NCBI RefSeq assembly: GCF_013385425.1
Contig: NZ_JACAQA010000015.1
Coordinates: 172,522-236,521, forward strand
DNA: 64,000 bases
From: Pseudomonas gingeri
GTDB taxonomy: Bacteria; Pseudomonadota; Gammaproteobacteria; Pseudomonadales; Pseudomonadaceae
Direction of reading: 5' to 3'
Shown here: positions 53,153-61,269 of the stretch, piece by piece
Numbering within the stretch: position 1 is the first letter of the stretch
Layout of the letters: every line of letters starts with the position of its first letter
Position numbers and translations under genes: made by a program
The notes under the pieces: generated by a model
What the model saw: only the letters and a program-made list of their open reading frames with translations
Database searches by the model: none
What the model was told of the DNA's origin: nothing

Positions 53153-54244
53153 TCAGGCGCCGACAACCTCCGCCACCTGCTGCTCACGCAACTGTTCGGC
53201 CGCTCCGCGCAGCAATTCCTCGGTCGCCTCCCAACCCAGACAGCCATCGGTGATCGAAACGCCATAGCGCAGGTTCGGGCTCAGTGCCTGGCAGCCTTCG
53301 AACAAATGACTCTCAATCATCATCCCGACCAGCGAACGATCGCCCCGCAAACGCTGCTCCAGTACATCGGCGAACACCGCCGGCTGGCGCAGTGGGTCCT
53401 TGCCGCTGTTGGCGTGGCTGCAATCGACCATGATCCGCGGCGCAATCGACTGCTTGGCCAGGCCGGCCCGTACCTGCGCCACACTATGGGCGTCGTAGTT
53501 CGGCCCGCGATGGCCGCCACGCAGCACCAAGTGCGTGTCCGGGTTGCCCGCCGTCTGGATGATCGCCGGGTGGCCCTGGCTGTCGACGCCGAAATGCCGA
53601 TGGGCATGGGCCGCCGAACGCATCGCATCCGCCGCGATCCCGACACTGCCGTCGGTGCCATTCTTGAACCCCACCGGCATCGCCAGGCCGCTGGCCATTT
53701 CCCGATGGATCTGCGACTCCGTGGTCCGCGCGCCAATGGCGACCCAGCTCAGCAGGTCATCGACATAACCGGCGGCCATAGGTTGCAGCAGTTCGGTGGC
53801 AATCGGCAGGCCCAGGCGCAGTATCTCGCGCATCAGTTCACGGGACAGCGCCAGGCCGCCGGCCATGTCATCGCTGCCATCCAGGTGCGGGTCGTAGGCC
53901 AGGCCTTTCCAGCCCACCGTGGTCCGGGGTTTCTCGATGTAGGCGCGCATCACCAGGAGCATCTGGTCGCTGACCTCGCTTGCCAGGTCGGCCAGTCGGC
54001 CGGCGTATTCCAGGGCCGATTGCGGATCATGGATCGAGCAGGGGCCGACGATCACCAGCAGGCGTGGGTCTTCACCGTTGAGGATGGCGCGCACGGCGCG
54101 GCGGTGGCGCTCGACCTGTTCGCCGAGGCTGGCATTGAGGGGCAGGTGCTGCTTGAGTTGCAACGCGCTGGGCAGGCGTTGGGTCAACGGCTCGTTGGCC
54201 GATGGCAGGACGGAGGACGGCAGGGCGCAGAGAGAAGAATTCAT
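53153..54244 (-). CDS. 3-deoxy-7-phosphoheptulonate (DAHP) synthase, class I
   Basis: A 363-residue AroFGH-type enzyme that joins phosphoenolpyruvate and erythrose 4-phosphate, the first step to aromatic amino acids. VIVGPCSIHD, MRAYIEKPRTTVGWKGL, IGARTTESQ, GFKNGTDG and VDCSHANSGKDP are all present, including the metal-binding Cys, His and Glu residues. The feedback type (Phe, Tyr or Trp) cannot be read safely from the sequence. The gene is preceded by a leader peptide rich in Phe, Tyr and Trp, an intrinsic terminator and a second small ORF (54290-54710), so expression is very probably set by attenuation. Confidence 0.93.
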   Translation of the reverse strand: MNSSLCALPSSVLPSANEPLTQRLPSALQLKQHLPLNASLGEQVERHRRAVRAILNGEDPRLLVIVGPCSIHDPQSALEYAGRLADLASEVSDQMLLVMRAYIEKPRTTVGWKGLAYDPHLDGSDDMAGGLALSRELMREILRLGLPIATELLQPMAAGYVDDLLSWVAIGARTTESQIHREMASGLAMPVGFKNGTDGSVGIAADAMRSAAHAHRHFGVDSQGHPAIIQTAGNPDTHLVLRGGHRGPNYDAHSVAQVRAGLAKQSIAPRIMVDCSHANSGKDPLRQPAVFADVLEQRLRGDRSLVGMMIESHLFEGCQALSPNLRYGVSITDGCLGWEATEELLRGAAEQLREQQVAEVVGA

Positions 54245-54289
54245 GTTCGGGCTTCCTGGGCTGGCGGCGGGTGCTTCCCGCGCGCGGCC

Positions 54290-54442
54290 CTACTGGGGTG
54301 TTCGACAATCAGCCGGACTGGCTGTGAGTGTGTGCGTGCCACCTGTGCGTGACCGTTCGGAGGCGGCGTGCTGTCCCGAGCGGAGGCTGCTAAATCGCCA
54401 GGCGCCGGTGATGTCGTAGCGGTAATAGGTGGAGTTGTTCAT
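54290..54442 (-). CDS. Second small ORF in the DAHP synthase leader
   Basis: A 50-codon ORF with AAGGAA seven bases before its ATG. Its start, MNNSTYYRYDITGAWRFSSL, is rich in Tyr, Trp and Phe, while the C-terminal half is polar and low-complexity. It lies after the terminator and 45 bases before the DAHP synthase start. It may be a second regulatory leader peptide, or a small protein translated only on read-through. Confidence 0.55.
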   Translation of the reverse strand: MNNSTYYRYDITGAWRFSSLRSGQHAASERSRTGGTHTLTASPADCRTPQ

Positions 54443-54490
54443 GTCGGTATTCCTTGATTTAAAAAGTCGGTTGCAAAATGTGGAGCCTGG

Positions 54491-54528
54491 AAAAACAAAA
54501 CCCCCGGTCGGGAGGCCGACCGGGGGTT
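54491..54528 (-). terminator. Intrinsic attenuator-terminator before the DAHP synthase gene
   Basis: A 13-bp perfect stem pairs 54516-54528 (CCGACCGGGGGTT on the plus strand) with 54499-54511 (AACCCCCGGTCGG), 4-nt loop, followed on the minus strand by TTTTGTTTTT. It lies 50 bases after the leader-peptide stop. GGGGU just upstream (plus-strand ACCCC, 54548-54552) can pair with the ACCCC in the terminator's 5' arm, giving an antiterminator. Confidence 0.85.
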
Positions 54529-54578
54529 GAGAATTCTCTGGTAGGCGACCCCTGTATTCAGTGGGCGCCGGTTGGGTA

Positions 54579-54710
54579 TCAGGCGCGCCAGTGGCTAAAC
54601 CAATACCCAAAATAAAAGCTTGCGCGGGTGCCGACCGTGCTCATCCGGGCAGCCGTAACCGAGCGCGAGGCGCTGGCGGTGTGGCGATGGGCGGATTGAG
54701 TCAGGTGCAT
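54579..54710 (-). CDS. Aromatic leader peptide of the DAHP synthase gene
   Basis: A 43-residue leader peptide. The ATG at 54710 has CGGAG seven bases upstream. After a Ser/Ala/Arg-rich start the peptide carries ASFYFGYWFSHWRA immediately before the stop: three Phe, two Tyr and two Trp in eleven residues. The codons for GYW overlap GGGUAU, which pairs with AUACCC (plus-strand 54574-54579 and 54603-54608), the usual pause hairpin of attenuators. Stalling of the ribosome when charged aromatic tRNAs are scarce should favour the antiterminator and allow DAHP synthase expression. Confidence 0.8.
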   Translation of the reverse strand: MHLTQSAHRHTASASRSVTAARMSTVGTRASFYFGYWFSHWRA

Positions 54711-54872
54711 GGTGCAACTCCGTGTGAATGTCGCCGAGCTTACTAGAGCGGTATCGCCCTGTTCAATCAGAAAATTCTATGGGAACCCGAGAGCAGGCTC
54801 TATCGCTTAAATGTGACAGGTCTTTATGACACACTCGACGGATATTTCCGATCTGATTGTCAGGACTGAATC

Positions 54873-55631
54873 ATGAGCGTGTTTACCCTTGCCGCCGCCC
54901 AAGCCGTTTCGATTGCCGGAGATCTGCAGGCCAATATCGCTCGACACCTGGTGTTCATGCGCCAGGCCGCGGAGCGTGGCGTGGCGTTTCTGCTGTTCCC
55001 CGAATTGTCGTTGACCGGCTATGAACGCCGCCTCGCGGCCGAGTTGGCGATTACCCCGGACGACCCGGTACTGGCACCGTTGCGCGAGCTGGCCCGAGAG
55101 CTGAAGCTGGTGACCGTAGTAGGCATGCCGATACGCCTGTTCGCCGGCGGCCCGGTGCTGATCGGGGCACTGACATTCGGTGCCGACGGTTCCTTGCAGG
55201 TCTACAGCAAGCAACATCTACACGATGGTGAAGAAGTCGCATTTATCCCTGGAAGCGGCGGTGAGCTGTTGACAATCGTCGATGAGCGTATTGCTCTTGC
55301 GGTTTGTGCTGACTTTTCCCACGCTAGTCATCCGCTACAGGCCGCGCAATCTGAGGCTAACCTTTACGCCGCCAGTGTATTGATCACTGAGAACGGTTAT
55401 GGACCCGATACGGCCTTGTTGCAGGGCTATGCCCGGGACCACGGCATGGCGGTGTTGATGGCCAACCATGGCGGTATGACGGGCGGCTGGCAGTCGGCGG
55501 GGCGGAGCGCGCTCTGGGCGGCTGGCGGGCAGCGGGTGGTGGTGACAGAGGGGGAAGGGGATGTGTTGGTGATCGGACGACGTGTCGCCGGCCAATGGTC
55601 CGGGGAGGTGGTGTCGGTGACGGGCTTGTGA
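54873..55631 (+). CDS. Carbon-nitrogen hydrolase (nitrilase superfamily)
   Basis: A 252-residue nitrilase-superfamily amidohydrolase. The Glu-Lys-Cys triad is visible: Glu in LLFPELSLTGYE, Lys in YSKQHLH, Cys in LAVCADFSH. The last motif is unusual; most relatives have CYDxRFPE or CxExRFP. The substrate, an amide or nitrile, is unknown. Start ATG 54873 has AGGA seven bases upstream. The stop overlaps the start of a GNAT gene (GTGA), so the two are probably coupled. Confidence 0.85.
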   Translation: MSVFTLAAAQAVSIAGDLQANIARHLVFMRQAAERGVAFLLFPELSLTGYERRLAAELAITPDDPVLAPLRELARELKLVTVVGMPIRLFAGGPVLIGALTFGADGSLQVYSKQHLHDGEEVAFIPGSGGELLTIVDERIALAVCADFSHASHPLQAAQSEANLYAASVLITENGYGPDTALLQGYARDHGMAVLMANHGGMTGGWQSAGRSALWAAGGQRVVVTEGEGDVLVIGRRVAGQWSGEVVSVTGL

Positions 55632-56086
55632 GCGGGCACTGGCGTTTTCGCCCGGCCTTGGGCGCGGACCTGGCATTCGCCCGGGAGCTCACGCGCCAGA
55701 ACATGATGGCTTACTACTGTGAGTACAATCTGCTTTGGTTGGACGAAGCCTTTGACCAGGCCTGGGCCGGGCGCCAGAACGAGCTGTTGTGTGATGGCGA
55801 GCAGGTGCTGGGTTTTGTCAGCTTCAGTCGCGATGCCCGAGCGTTGTACATCCGTGAGTTACAGCTGATCGAGGCGGGCCGAGGCCAGGGCCTGGGCGGT
55901 TGGCTGATCCGGCAGGCACGGGAAATCGCCTTCAGAGAGGGGCGTCGTGAGTTACGCCTGACCGTGTTCAAGAGCAACCCCGCGCAGCGGCTGTATCTGC
56001 GTCAGGGCCTGGCTGTAGTCGGTGAGGACGAGTGCTTTTTGCGCATGAGTCTCACTGCTTCAAGACCGACGTCTGGTAATTACTGA
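55628..56086 (+). CDS. GNAT-family N-acetyltransferase
   Basis: A 152-residue acetyltransferase. GTG 55628 (MSGHWRFRPALGADLAF if initiated with Met) is chosen because it overlaps the nitrilase stop; the longer frame to 55595 lies inside the nitrilase gene. The acetyl-CoA site is ELQLIEAGRGQGLGGWLIRQA (Q/RxxGxG/A), followed by LTVFKSNPAQRLYLRQGL typical of motif B. The substrate is unknown. Confidence 0.82.
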   Translation: MSGHWRFRPALGADLAFARELTRQNMMAYYCEYNLLWLDEAFDQAWAGRQNELLCDGEQVLGFVSFSRDARALYIRELQLIEAGRGQGLGGWLIRQAREIAFREGRRELRLTVFKSNPAQRLYLRQGLAVVGEDECFLRMSLTASRPTSGNY

Positions 56087-56152
56087 CGATAGTTTGAGAA
56101 TTGTCCTATATATCGCCACACGAGGCGCATACTGGGCTTAAGAAGTCGGGAA

Positions 56153-56374
56153 TTACTCACTCGACTTGTCGGTGTCGGATGGGATGATTCCATCCTTCAT
56201 GCCCAATAGGACCGCGACCTTATGGGCTTCCCCACGCCGTCCCTTTTTTCGCCCAGCGAGCACTTGATAGGTGGTTGCCGGGTCGACGCCATGCTCGCGC
56301 GCAAACTCCTGAACCGATTTTCCTTGGTGTTCCAGCCAAGCCTTGGCTTGTGCAGCGGTGCGGATACCGGGCAT
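56153..56374 (-). CDS. Small phage-type DNA-binding protein
   Basis: A 73-residue HTH protein of the kind found as Cro-like partner in Pseudomonas prophages and pyocin regions. TAAQAKAWLEHQGKSVQEFA, then EHGVDPATTYQVLAGRKKG as recognition helix, and GEAHKVAVLLGMKDG are typical. It is divergent from a CI-like repressor gene, with 63 bases between the two starts. No phage structural genes are near, so this looks like a stranded or domesticated regulator. Confidence 0.75.
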   Translation of the reverse strand: MPGIRTAAQAKAWLEHQGKSVQEFAREHGVDPATTYQVLAGRKKGRRGEAHKVAVLLGMKDGIIPSDTDKSSE

Positions 56375-56417
56375 AGTTCAAAACCGTTCAAATGTGTTTA
56401 ATGCTTGTTGAGTATAT

Positions 56418-56431
56418 CACCCCTAAGGGTG
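56418..56431. promoter_or_regulatory. Candidate operator between divergent phage-type regulators
   Basis: CACCC-CTAA-GGGTG is a perfect dyad seven bases before the ATG of the CI-like gene and overlaps its ribosome site (AAGGG). Autoregulation by either protein is plausible. Confidence 0.45.
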
Positions 56432-56437
56432 TTTAAA

Positions 56438-56821
56438 ATGGGATCTTACATCCAAATGAGTGGAATTGGTTCGCGATTGCGGCAAGAGAGAGAGCGGCTG
56501 GGTCTGTCGCAGAAGGCTTTTGGTGAAATCGGAGGCGTTGAGGCCAACGCACAGGGCAAATATGAAAGCGGTGACCGCGCACCGAAGGCTGACTATTTGT
56601 CCCGTGTGGCCGCACGGGGCGTCGATGTGCTTTACGTACTGACCGGGCAACCGACACCGATGCAACTGGACAATCTCAGCCAGGTAGAAGAAAAAGTATT
56701 GGGCAACTATCGAGTGCTGCAAAAGGAAGATCAGGACGCGATCCATCGACTGACCACTACCTTGGCTGAAACCGCCGGGCCTTATGGGCCAAACGGCCGT
56801 GCAGGCTCCAGTGACTCCTGA
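56438..56821 (+). CDS. Helix-turn-helix (Cro/CI-type) transcriptional regulator
   Basis: A 127-residue protein with an XRE-type HTH in residues 8-62 (GSRLRQERERLGLSQKAF ... ANAQGKYESGDRAPKADYLS). The C-terminal part is polar, with no LexA-type peptidase domain. Thus it is not a cleavable CI repressor like PrtR. ATG 56438 has AAGGG eight bases upstream; ATG 56456 is an alternative. It is divergent from the small HTH gene and upstream of gacA on the same strand. Confidence 0.8.
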   Translation: MGSYIQMSGIGSRLRQERERLGLSQKAFGEIGGVEANAQGKYESGDRAPKADYLSRVAARGVDVLYVLTGQPTPMQLDNLSQVEEKVLGNYRVLQKEDQDAIHRLTTTLAETAGPYGPNGRAGSSDS

Positions 56822-56843
56822 GTCATTTCATTCCTGACGAAAC

Positions 56844-56865
56844 GCGCTTGCCGTCCGGCAAGCGC
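56844..56865 (+). terminator. Hairpin between the HTH gene and gacA
   Basis: GCGCTTGCCG and CGGCAAGCGC form a perfect 10-bp stem with a 2-base centre, followed by TTATA. It probably ends the HTH gene transcript and insulates gacA. Confidence 0.6.
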
Positions 56866-56972
56866 TTATAGCGCGTTGATACTCTTATGTGACGCTTGTA
56901 ACTAGGTCAGGCCTGTGGTTTTTTGCTAAGGTGGTCAATAACCTGATAAGACCAAATTCGTGAGGTGTCTGC

Positions 56973-57611
56973 TTGATTAGGGTGCTAGTAGTCGATGACC
57001 ATGATCTTGTGCGTACAGGCATTACGCGGATGTTGGCGGATATCGACGGTCTGCAGGTCGTGGGACAGGCGGAATCGGGAGAGGAGGCGTTGCTCAAGAC
57101 GCGGGAGCTCAAACCCGATGTCGTCCTGATGGACGTCAAGATGCCTGGCATCGGCGGCCTGGAGGCCACGCGCAAATTGCTGCGCAGTCATCCGGACATC
57201 AAAGTGGTGGCGGTGACCGTCTGCGAAGAAGATCCGTTCCCGACCCGCTTGTTGCAGGCCGGAGCGGCCGGTTACCTGACCAAGGGCGCGGGCCTGGCGG
57301 AAATGGTCCAGGCGATTCGCCTGGTGTTTTCCGGGCAACGCTACATCAGCCCGCAGATTGCCCAGCAGTTGGCGCTCAAGTCCTTCCAGCCGGCCAGTGA
57401 CTCGCCGTTCGACGCCTTGTCCGAGCGTGAAATCCAGATTGCGTTGATGATCGTCGGCTGCCAGAAAGTCCAGATCATCTCCGACAAACTGTGCCTGTCG
57501 CCGAAAACCGTGAATACCTACCGCTATCGGATTTTCGAGAAGCTGTCGGTCAGCAGTGATGTCGAGTTGACGCTTCTGGCGGTTCGCCACGGCATGGTCG
57601 ATGCCGGCTGA
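56973..57611 (+). CDS. gacA: Response regulator GacA
   Basis: A 212-residue NarL/FixJ-type regulator, partner of the GacS kinase, which turns on small RNAs of the Rsm pathway and so controls secondary metabolism and biocontrol traits. The receiver domain has the acidic pair in VVDDHD, phospho-Asp54 in VLMDVKMPG and Lys in YLTKGAG. The LuxR-type HTH near the end is LSEREIQIALMIVGCQKVQI ... LSPKTVNTYRYRIFEKL. It starts with TTG at 56973 (TTGATTAGGGTGCTAG), as known for gacA of fluorescent pseudomonads, with GAGGT upstream. uvrC follows two bases after its stop. Confidence 0.96.
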   Translation: MIRVLVVDDHDLVRTGITRMLADIDGLQVVGQAESGEEALLKTRELKPDVVLMDVKMPGIGGLEATRKLLRSHPDIKVVAVTVCEEDPFPTRLLQAGAAGYLTKGAGLAEMVQAIRLVFSGQRYISPQIAQQLALKSFQPASDSPFDALSEREIQIALMIVGCQKVQIISDKLCLSPKTVNTYRYRIFEKLSVSSDVELTLLAVRHGMVDAG

Positions 57612-57613
57612 CA

Positions 57614-59437
57614 ATGACTGACCTGTTCGATTCCAGTGCCTTCCTGTCGACCTGCAGTGGCCGCCCCGGTGTCTACCGCATGTTCGACGGCGACGCGCGC
57701 CTGCTTTATGTGGGCAAAGCCAAGAACCTGAAGAAGCGTCTGGCCAGTTACTTCCGCAAGACCGGCCTGGCGCCGAAGACGGCGGCATTGGTGGGGCGTA
57801 TCGCCCAGGTGGAAACCACCATCACCGCCAATGAAACCGAGGCACTGCTGCTGGAACAGACGCTGATCAAGGAGTGGCGGCCGCCCTACAACATCCTGCT
57901 GCGCGACGATAAATCCTATCCCTATGTGTTTCTCTCGGACGGCGACTACCCGCGGCTGAGCATTCATCGTGGGGCCAAGAAAGCCAAGGGCAAGTATTTC
58001 GGGCCTTACCCGAGCGCTGGGGCGATTCGTGAGAGCCTGAGCCTGCTGCAAAAGACCTTTCTGGTCCGCCAGTGCGAGGACAGCTACTACAAGAACCGCA
58101 CCCGGCCCTGCCTGCAATACCAGATCAAGCGCTGCAAGGCGCCGTGTGTCGGGTTGGTGGAGCCCCAGGTGTATGCCGAGGATGTACGCCACTCGGTGAT
58201 GTTCCTCGAAGGGCGCAGCAACGCCCTGACCGACGAATTGAACGCCGGCATGGAACAGGCGGCCAGCACCCTCGATTTCGAGCGGGCGGCGGAGCTGCGG
58301 GACCAGATCTCGCTGCTGCGCCGGGTCCAGGATCAGCAGAGCATGGAAGGGGGCACCGGCGATGTCGACGTGGTCGCGGCCTTCATCAACCCGGGCGGGG
58401 CTTGTGTGCACCTGATCAGCGTGCGCGGCGGGCGAGTGCTGGGCAGCAAGAACTTCTTCCCGCAGGTTGGTATCGAGGAAGATGTGTCCGAAGTGCTGAT
58501 GGCGTTTCTTGGCCAGTACTTTATCGGCAGTCCCGAGCGCGACCTGCCGAGTGAACTGATCGTCAACGTGGTCCACGAAGACTTCCCGACCCTGATCGCC
58601 GCGATTGATGGGCTGCGCGGCCGAGAATTGGCCATCAGTCATCGGGTGCGCGGTACACGGGCGCGCTGGCAGCAACTGGCGGTGACCAATGCCGAACAGG
58701 CCCTGGGTGCGCGCCTGGCGGATCGTCAGCATATGGCCGCACGCTTCGAGGCCCTGGCCGAAGTGCTGAACCTCGACGAGCCACCGCAGCGCCTGGAGTG
58801 TTACGACATCAGTCACTCCAGTGGTGAAGCGACGGTCGCGTCCTGCGTGGTATTCGGCCCGGAAGGCCCGATCAAGTCCGATTATCGCCGTTACAATATC
58901 GAAGGCGTCACTGCCGGCGACGACTACGCGGCGATGCACCAGGCCCTGACCCGGCGTTTCAGCAAGATCAAGGATGGCGAGGGCAAGTTGCCGGACATCC
59001 TCCTGGTGGACGGCGGCAAGGGCCAGTTGTCCATGGCGCGCGATGTGCTCGATGAGCTGTCGGTGCCGGACCTGATCCTGCTCGGCGTGGCCAAGGGGGC
59101 GACGCGCAAGGCCGGTTTCGAGACCTTGTACCTTAACGACGCGGCCCATGAATTTACCTTGAAAGGTGATTCGCCGGCCCTGCATTTGATCCAGCAGATC
59201 CGCGACGAAGCCCACCGTTTTGCTATTACCGGGCACCGGGCGCGACGCGGCAAGACCCGTCGAACCTCAACTCTGGAAGGGGTGGCGGGGGTGGGGCCGA
59301 AGCGTCGCCGTGAACTATTGAAACATTTTGGTGGATTGCAGGAGCTGTCCCGTGCCAGCATCGACGAGATCGCCAAAGCACCCGGGATCAGTAAAAAGCT
59401 CGCTGAGTCGATTTATGCAAGCCTGCACAGCGAGTAG
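57614..59437 (+). CDS. uvrC: Excinuclease ABC subunit C
   Basis: A 607-residue nucleotide-excision-repair endonuclease. The GIY-YIG domain is at residues 15-95 (PGVYRMFDGDARLLYVGKAKNLKKR). A Cys-rich stretch, YQIKRCKAPCVGL, follows, and the UVR motif is FERAAELRDQISLLRRVQ. The RNase-H-like second nuclease covers about 380-540 (ECYDISHSSGE, LLVDGGKGQL), and a tandem helix-hairpin-helix ends the protein (EGVAGVGPKRRRELLKHFGG). gacA-uvrC linkage is conserved in gamma-proteobacteria. Confidence 0.97.
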   Translation: MTDLFDSSAFLSTCSGRPGVYRMFDGDARLLYVGKAKNLKKRLASYFRKTGLAPKTAALVGRIAQVETTITANETEALLLEQTLIKEWRPPYNILLRDDKSYPYVFLSDGDYPRLSIHRGAKKAKGKYFGPYPSAGAIRESLSLLQKTFLVRQCEDSYYKNRTRPCLQYQIKRCKAPCVGLVEPQVYAEDVRHSVMFLEGRSNALTDELNAGMEQAASTLDFERAAELRDQISLLRRVQDQQSMEGGTGDVDVVAAFINPGGACVHLISVRGGRVLGSKNFFPQVGIEEDVSEVLMAFLGQYFIGSPERDLPSELIVNVVHEDFPTLIAAIDGLRGRELAISHRVRGTRARWQQLAVTNAEQALGARLADRQHMAARFEALAEVLNLDEPPQRLECYDISHSSGEATVASCVVFGPEGPIKSDYRRYNIEGVTAGDDYAAMHQALTRRFSKIKDGEGKLPDILLVDGGKGQLSMARDVLDELSVPDLILLGVAKGATRKAGFETLYLNDAAHEFTLKGDSPALHLIQQIRDEAHRFAITGHRARRGKTRRTSTLEGVAGVGPKRRRELLKHFGGLQELSRASIDEIAKAPGISKKLAESIYASLHSE

Positions 59438-59469
59438 AATGCCTTTCAACCTCGTAGCCAGTTGTGCCG

Positions 59470-60039
59470 ATGAATATCCCTAATCTGATCACCGTTCTAC
59501 GCGTCGTACTCATTCCGATTTTCATTTTGCTGTTTTACCTGCCTTACCAGTGGAGTTACACGGCGGCCAGTTCGGTGTTTGCCTTTGCGGCGGCGACGGA
59601 TTGGCTGGACGGCTACCTGGCCCGTCGCCTGGAGCAGAGCACGCCGTTCGGCGCGTTTCTCGACCCGGTGGCGGACAAGCTGATGGTGGCCGTGGCGCTG
59701 GTATTGCTGGTGCAGGAGCATGGCAACCTGTGGTTGACCTTGCCGGCGGCGGTGATCATCGGTCGTGAGATCGTGGTCTCGGCCCTGCGCGAGTGGATGG
59801 CCGAAATCGGGGAGCGGGCGCAGGTCGCCGTTTCCAACATGGGCAAGTGGAAAACCGCGGCGCAGATGCTGGCGTTGGTGATCCTGCTGGCCAACCCTTC
59901 GGACTTCAGCTTCTGGGTGCTGGTGGGCTATACCTTGCTGATGGCGGCGGCGGTGCTGACCCTGTGGTCGATGCTGCAGTATCTGCGGGCGGCGTGGCCG
60001 CATTTGAAGTTCAATTCGGAAAATCCTGAAAAGAAATAA
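59470..60039 (+). CDS. pgsA: CDP-diacylglycerol-glycerol-3-phosphate 3-phosphatidyltransferase
   Basis: A 189-residue inner-membrane enzyme making phosphatidylglycerophosphate. The CDP-alcohol phosphotransferase motif is complete: DWLDGYLARRLEQSTPFGAF followed by LDPVADK. Four or five hydrophobic segments are visible. ATG 59470 (MNIPNLITVLR) is the universal start; GTG 59464 is rejected. It follows uvrC by 32 bases and precedes tRNA-Gly, the order conserved in pseudomonads. Confidence 0.96.
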   Translation: MNIPNLITVLRVVLIPIFILLFYLPYQWSYTAASSVFAFAAATDWLDGYLARRLEQSTPFGAFLDPVADKLMVAVALVLLVQEHGNLWLTLPAAVIIGREIVVSALREWMAEIGERAQVAVSNMGKWKTAAQMLALVILLANPSDFSFWVLVGYTLLMAAAVLTLWSMLQYLRAAWPHLKFNSENPEKK

Positions 60040-60059
60040 AACTATTTTGAATCAAGGGG

Positions 60060-60087
60060 TTGACGGGGTGCGTAGATTCTATAGAAT
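60060..60087 (+). promoter_or_regulatory. Promoter of tRNA-Gly
   Basis: TTGACG (60060-60065) and TAGAAT (60082-60087) are spaced by 16 bases and end 15 bases before the tRNA. A TATAGA overlapping the second box is an alternative -10. Confidence 0.6.
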
Positions 60088-60102
60088 GCGCATCACCAAG
60101 AC

Positions 60103-60178
<76 letters not shown>

Positions 60179-60219
60179 AATATTGTTCTACAGGCTTCTA
60201 TTGAAGTCTGCAGAAACTG

Positions 60220-60245
60220 AAAAAAGAGGCTTCGGCCTCTTTTTT
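60220..60245 (+). terminator. Rho-independent terminator after tRNA-Gly
   Basis: AAAAAAGAGGC and GCCTCTTTTTT with a TTCG loop form a strong stem followed by T residues, about 40 bases past the tRNA. Confidence 0.85.
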
Positions 60246-60403
60246 CGTTCCAGTAAGTTCTACTCGAAAGCACTACCATCCACGTTTTTTTAGTACATCG
60301 TTTAGTACATTAATCCGGAGCTTGGTAGATCATTTTTTCGTGGGACTCGCCTTTCTGGAAACCGTACAAATCTCCTCTATTCAAACGAGACGGAGATTGT
60401 ACG

Positions 60404-60703
60404 ATGGCCCTCACCGATACTGCAGTCCGGCACGCCAAACCCCGTGCCAAGGACTACACCCTCCCTGACTACAACGGCCTCGCTCTTTTCGTGAATACGA
60501 AAGGCGCCAAGTGCTGGCACTTCCGCTTTTCCTGGGCAGATAAGCAACCGCGTATTTCTCTCGGTACCTATCCTGAAATTAGCTTACGAGATGCTCGCGC
60601 TCTGCGTGATGTTGCGAGGGCACTGGTCGCTCGGGGCATCGATCCGCGTGTCCATCGGCAGCTGGAGCGTAATGCTAGGCGCCTGGTCACGGAAAACGCC
60701 TAA
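60404..60703 (+). pseudogene. Truncated P4-type integrase (N-terminal arm-binding domain only)
   Basis: The 99-residue product matches the start of P4-type tyrosine recombinases, which are about 400 residues long. LTDTAVRHAKPRAKDYTLPD opens the DUF4102 arm-type DNA-binding domain, and GLALFVNTKGAKCWHFRFSW and RISLGTYPEISLRDARALRD complete it. Translation stops soon after GIDPRVHRQLERNA, and no core-binding or catalytic domain (Arg-His-Arg-Tyr) follows. It lies 225 bases past tRNA-Gly and is probably the remnant of the enzyme that inserted the island there. Confidence 0.85.
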
Positions 60704-60910
60704 GAAGCGGTTGTTCAGCATTGAAAGTGGACGCAAAGTTGAGCATCGTGTTTCTGGTCGTGGGTCTCGATAGTCCGGTCGGACCCAGAACCTCCCGCTT
60801 CAATTGGCCGCCGAGTCGGCTGGCAGCGAGGGCGCTCAGGTTGCGATGTAGAGGCGGGCGCCTTACCTTCGCTGTTCATGGTCAGTTAAGCCGTTGGGCC
60901 AGGTCGGTGA

Positions 60911-61267
60911 TCAGTCATTAGGCAAATGCAACTGCACTTCCATGGAGTCATGAAGGAGTCGGATGACCTCGATCACGTCGCCGTCTGCCACACGATAGAA
61001 CACGATATGGCGCGGACTTTTGACCGTCCCATGGGGGTGTTTGGCCTGTTGGCGTGAATAGATGAGGTGATAACTGCGAAGGCCCGGTGCAAGCTCATCG
61101 CGGTCGTGGCTGCCAACCCGATAAGGCGCGCCGGCAATCGCTTGCAGCGCCGCGAGGATCAGCGCCTGGTAGCGCTGGCGTGCTTGATCGCCGAACTGCG
61201 TCTGGGAGAGCCGGAGGATGTCGACAATGTCGGCGCGCGCCGCGTTGGAAATCCGATACTGCGGCAT
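60911..61267 (-). CDS. ParE/RelE-family toxin
   Basis: A 118-residue toxin of the ParE/RelE superfamily. The start YRISNAARADIVDILRLSQT is typical of ParE, with the central GLRSYHLIYSRQ and the C-terminal PRHIVFYRVADGDVIEVIRLLHDSM forming the usual beta-sheet. It is slightly longer than most ParE (about 95-100) because of a polar insert (QQAKHPHGTVKSP) and a short tail. It begins two bases after the stop of a ParD-like antitoxin gene, the usual order. The target (gyrase for ParE) is inferred from family. Confidence 0.85.
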   Translation of the reverse strand: MPQYRISNAARADIVDILRLSQTQFGDQARQRYQALILAALQAIAGAPYRVGSHDRDELAPGLRSYHLIYSRQQAKHPHGTVKSPRHIVFYRVADGDVIEVIRLLHDSMEVQLHLPND

Positions 61268-61269
61268 GC

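Noticed and set aside
60721..60921. A 66-codon open frame after the truncated integrase
   Set aside because: No ribosome site, no resemblance to the missing integrase domains, and partial overlap with the toxin gene on the other strand.
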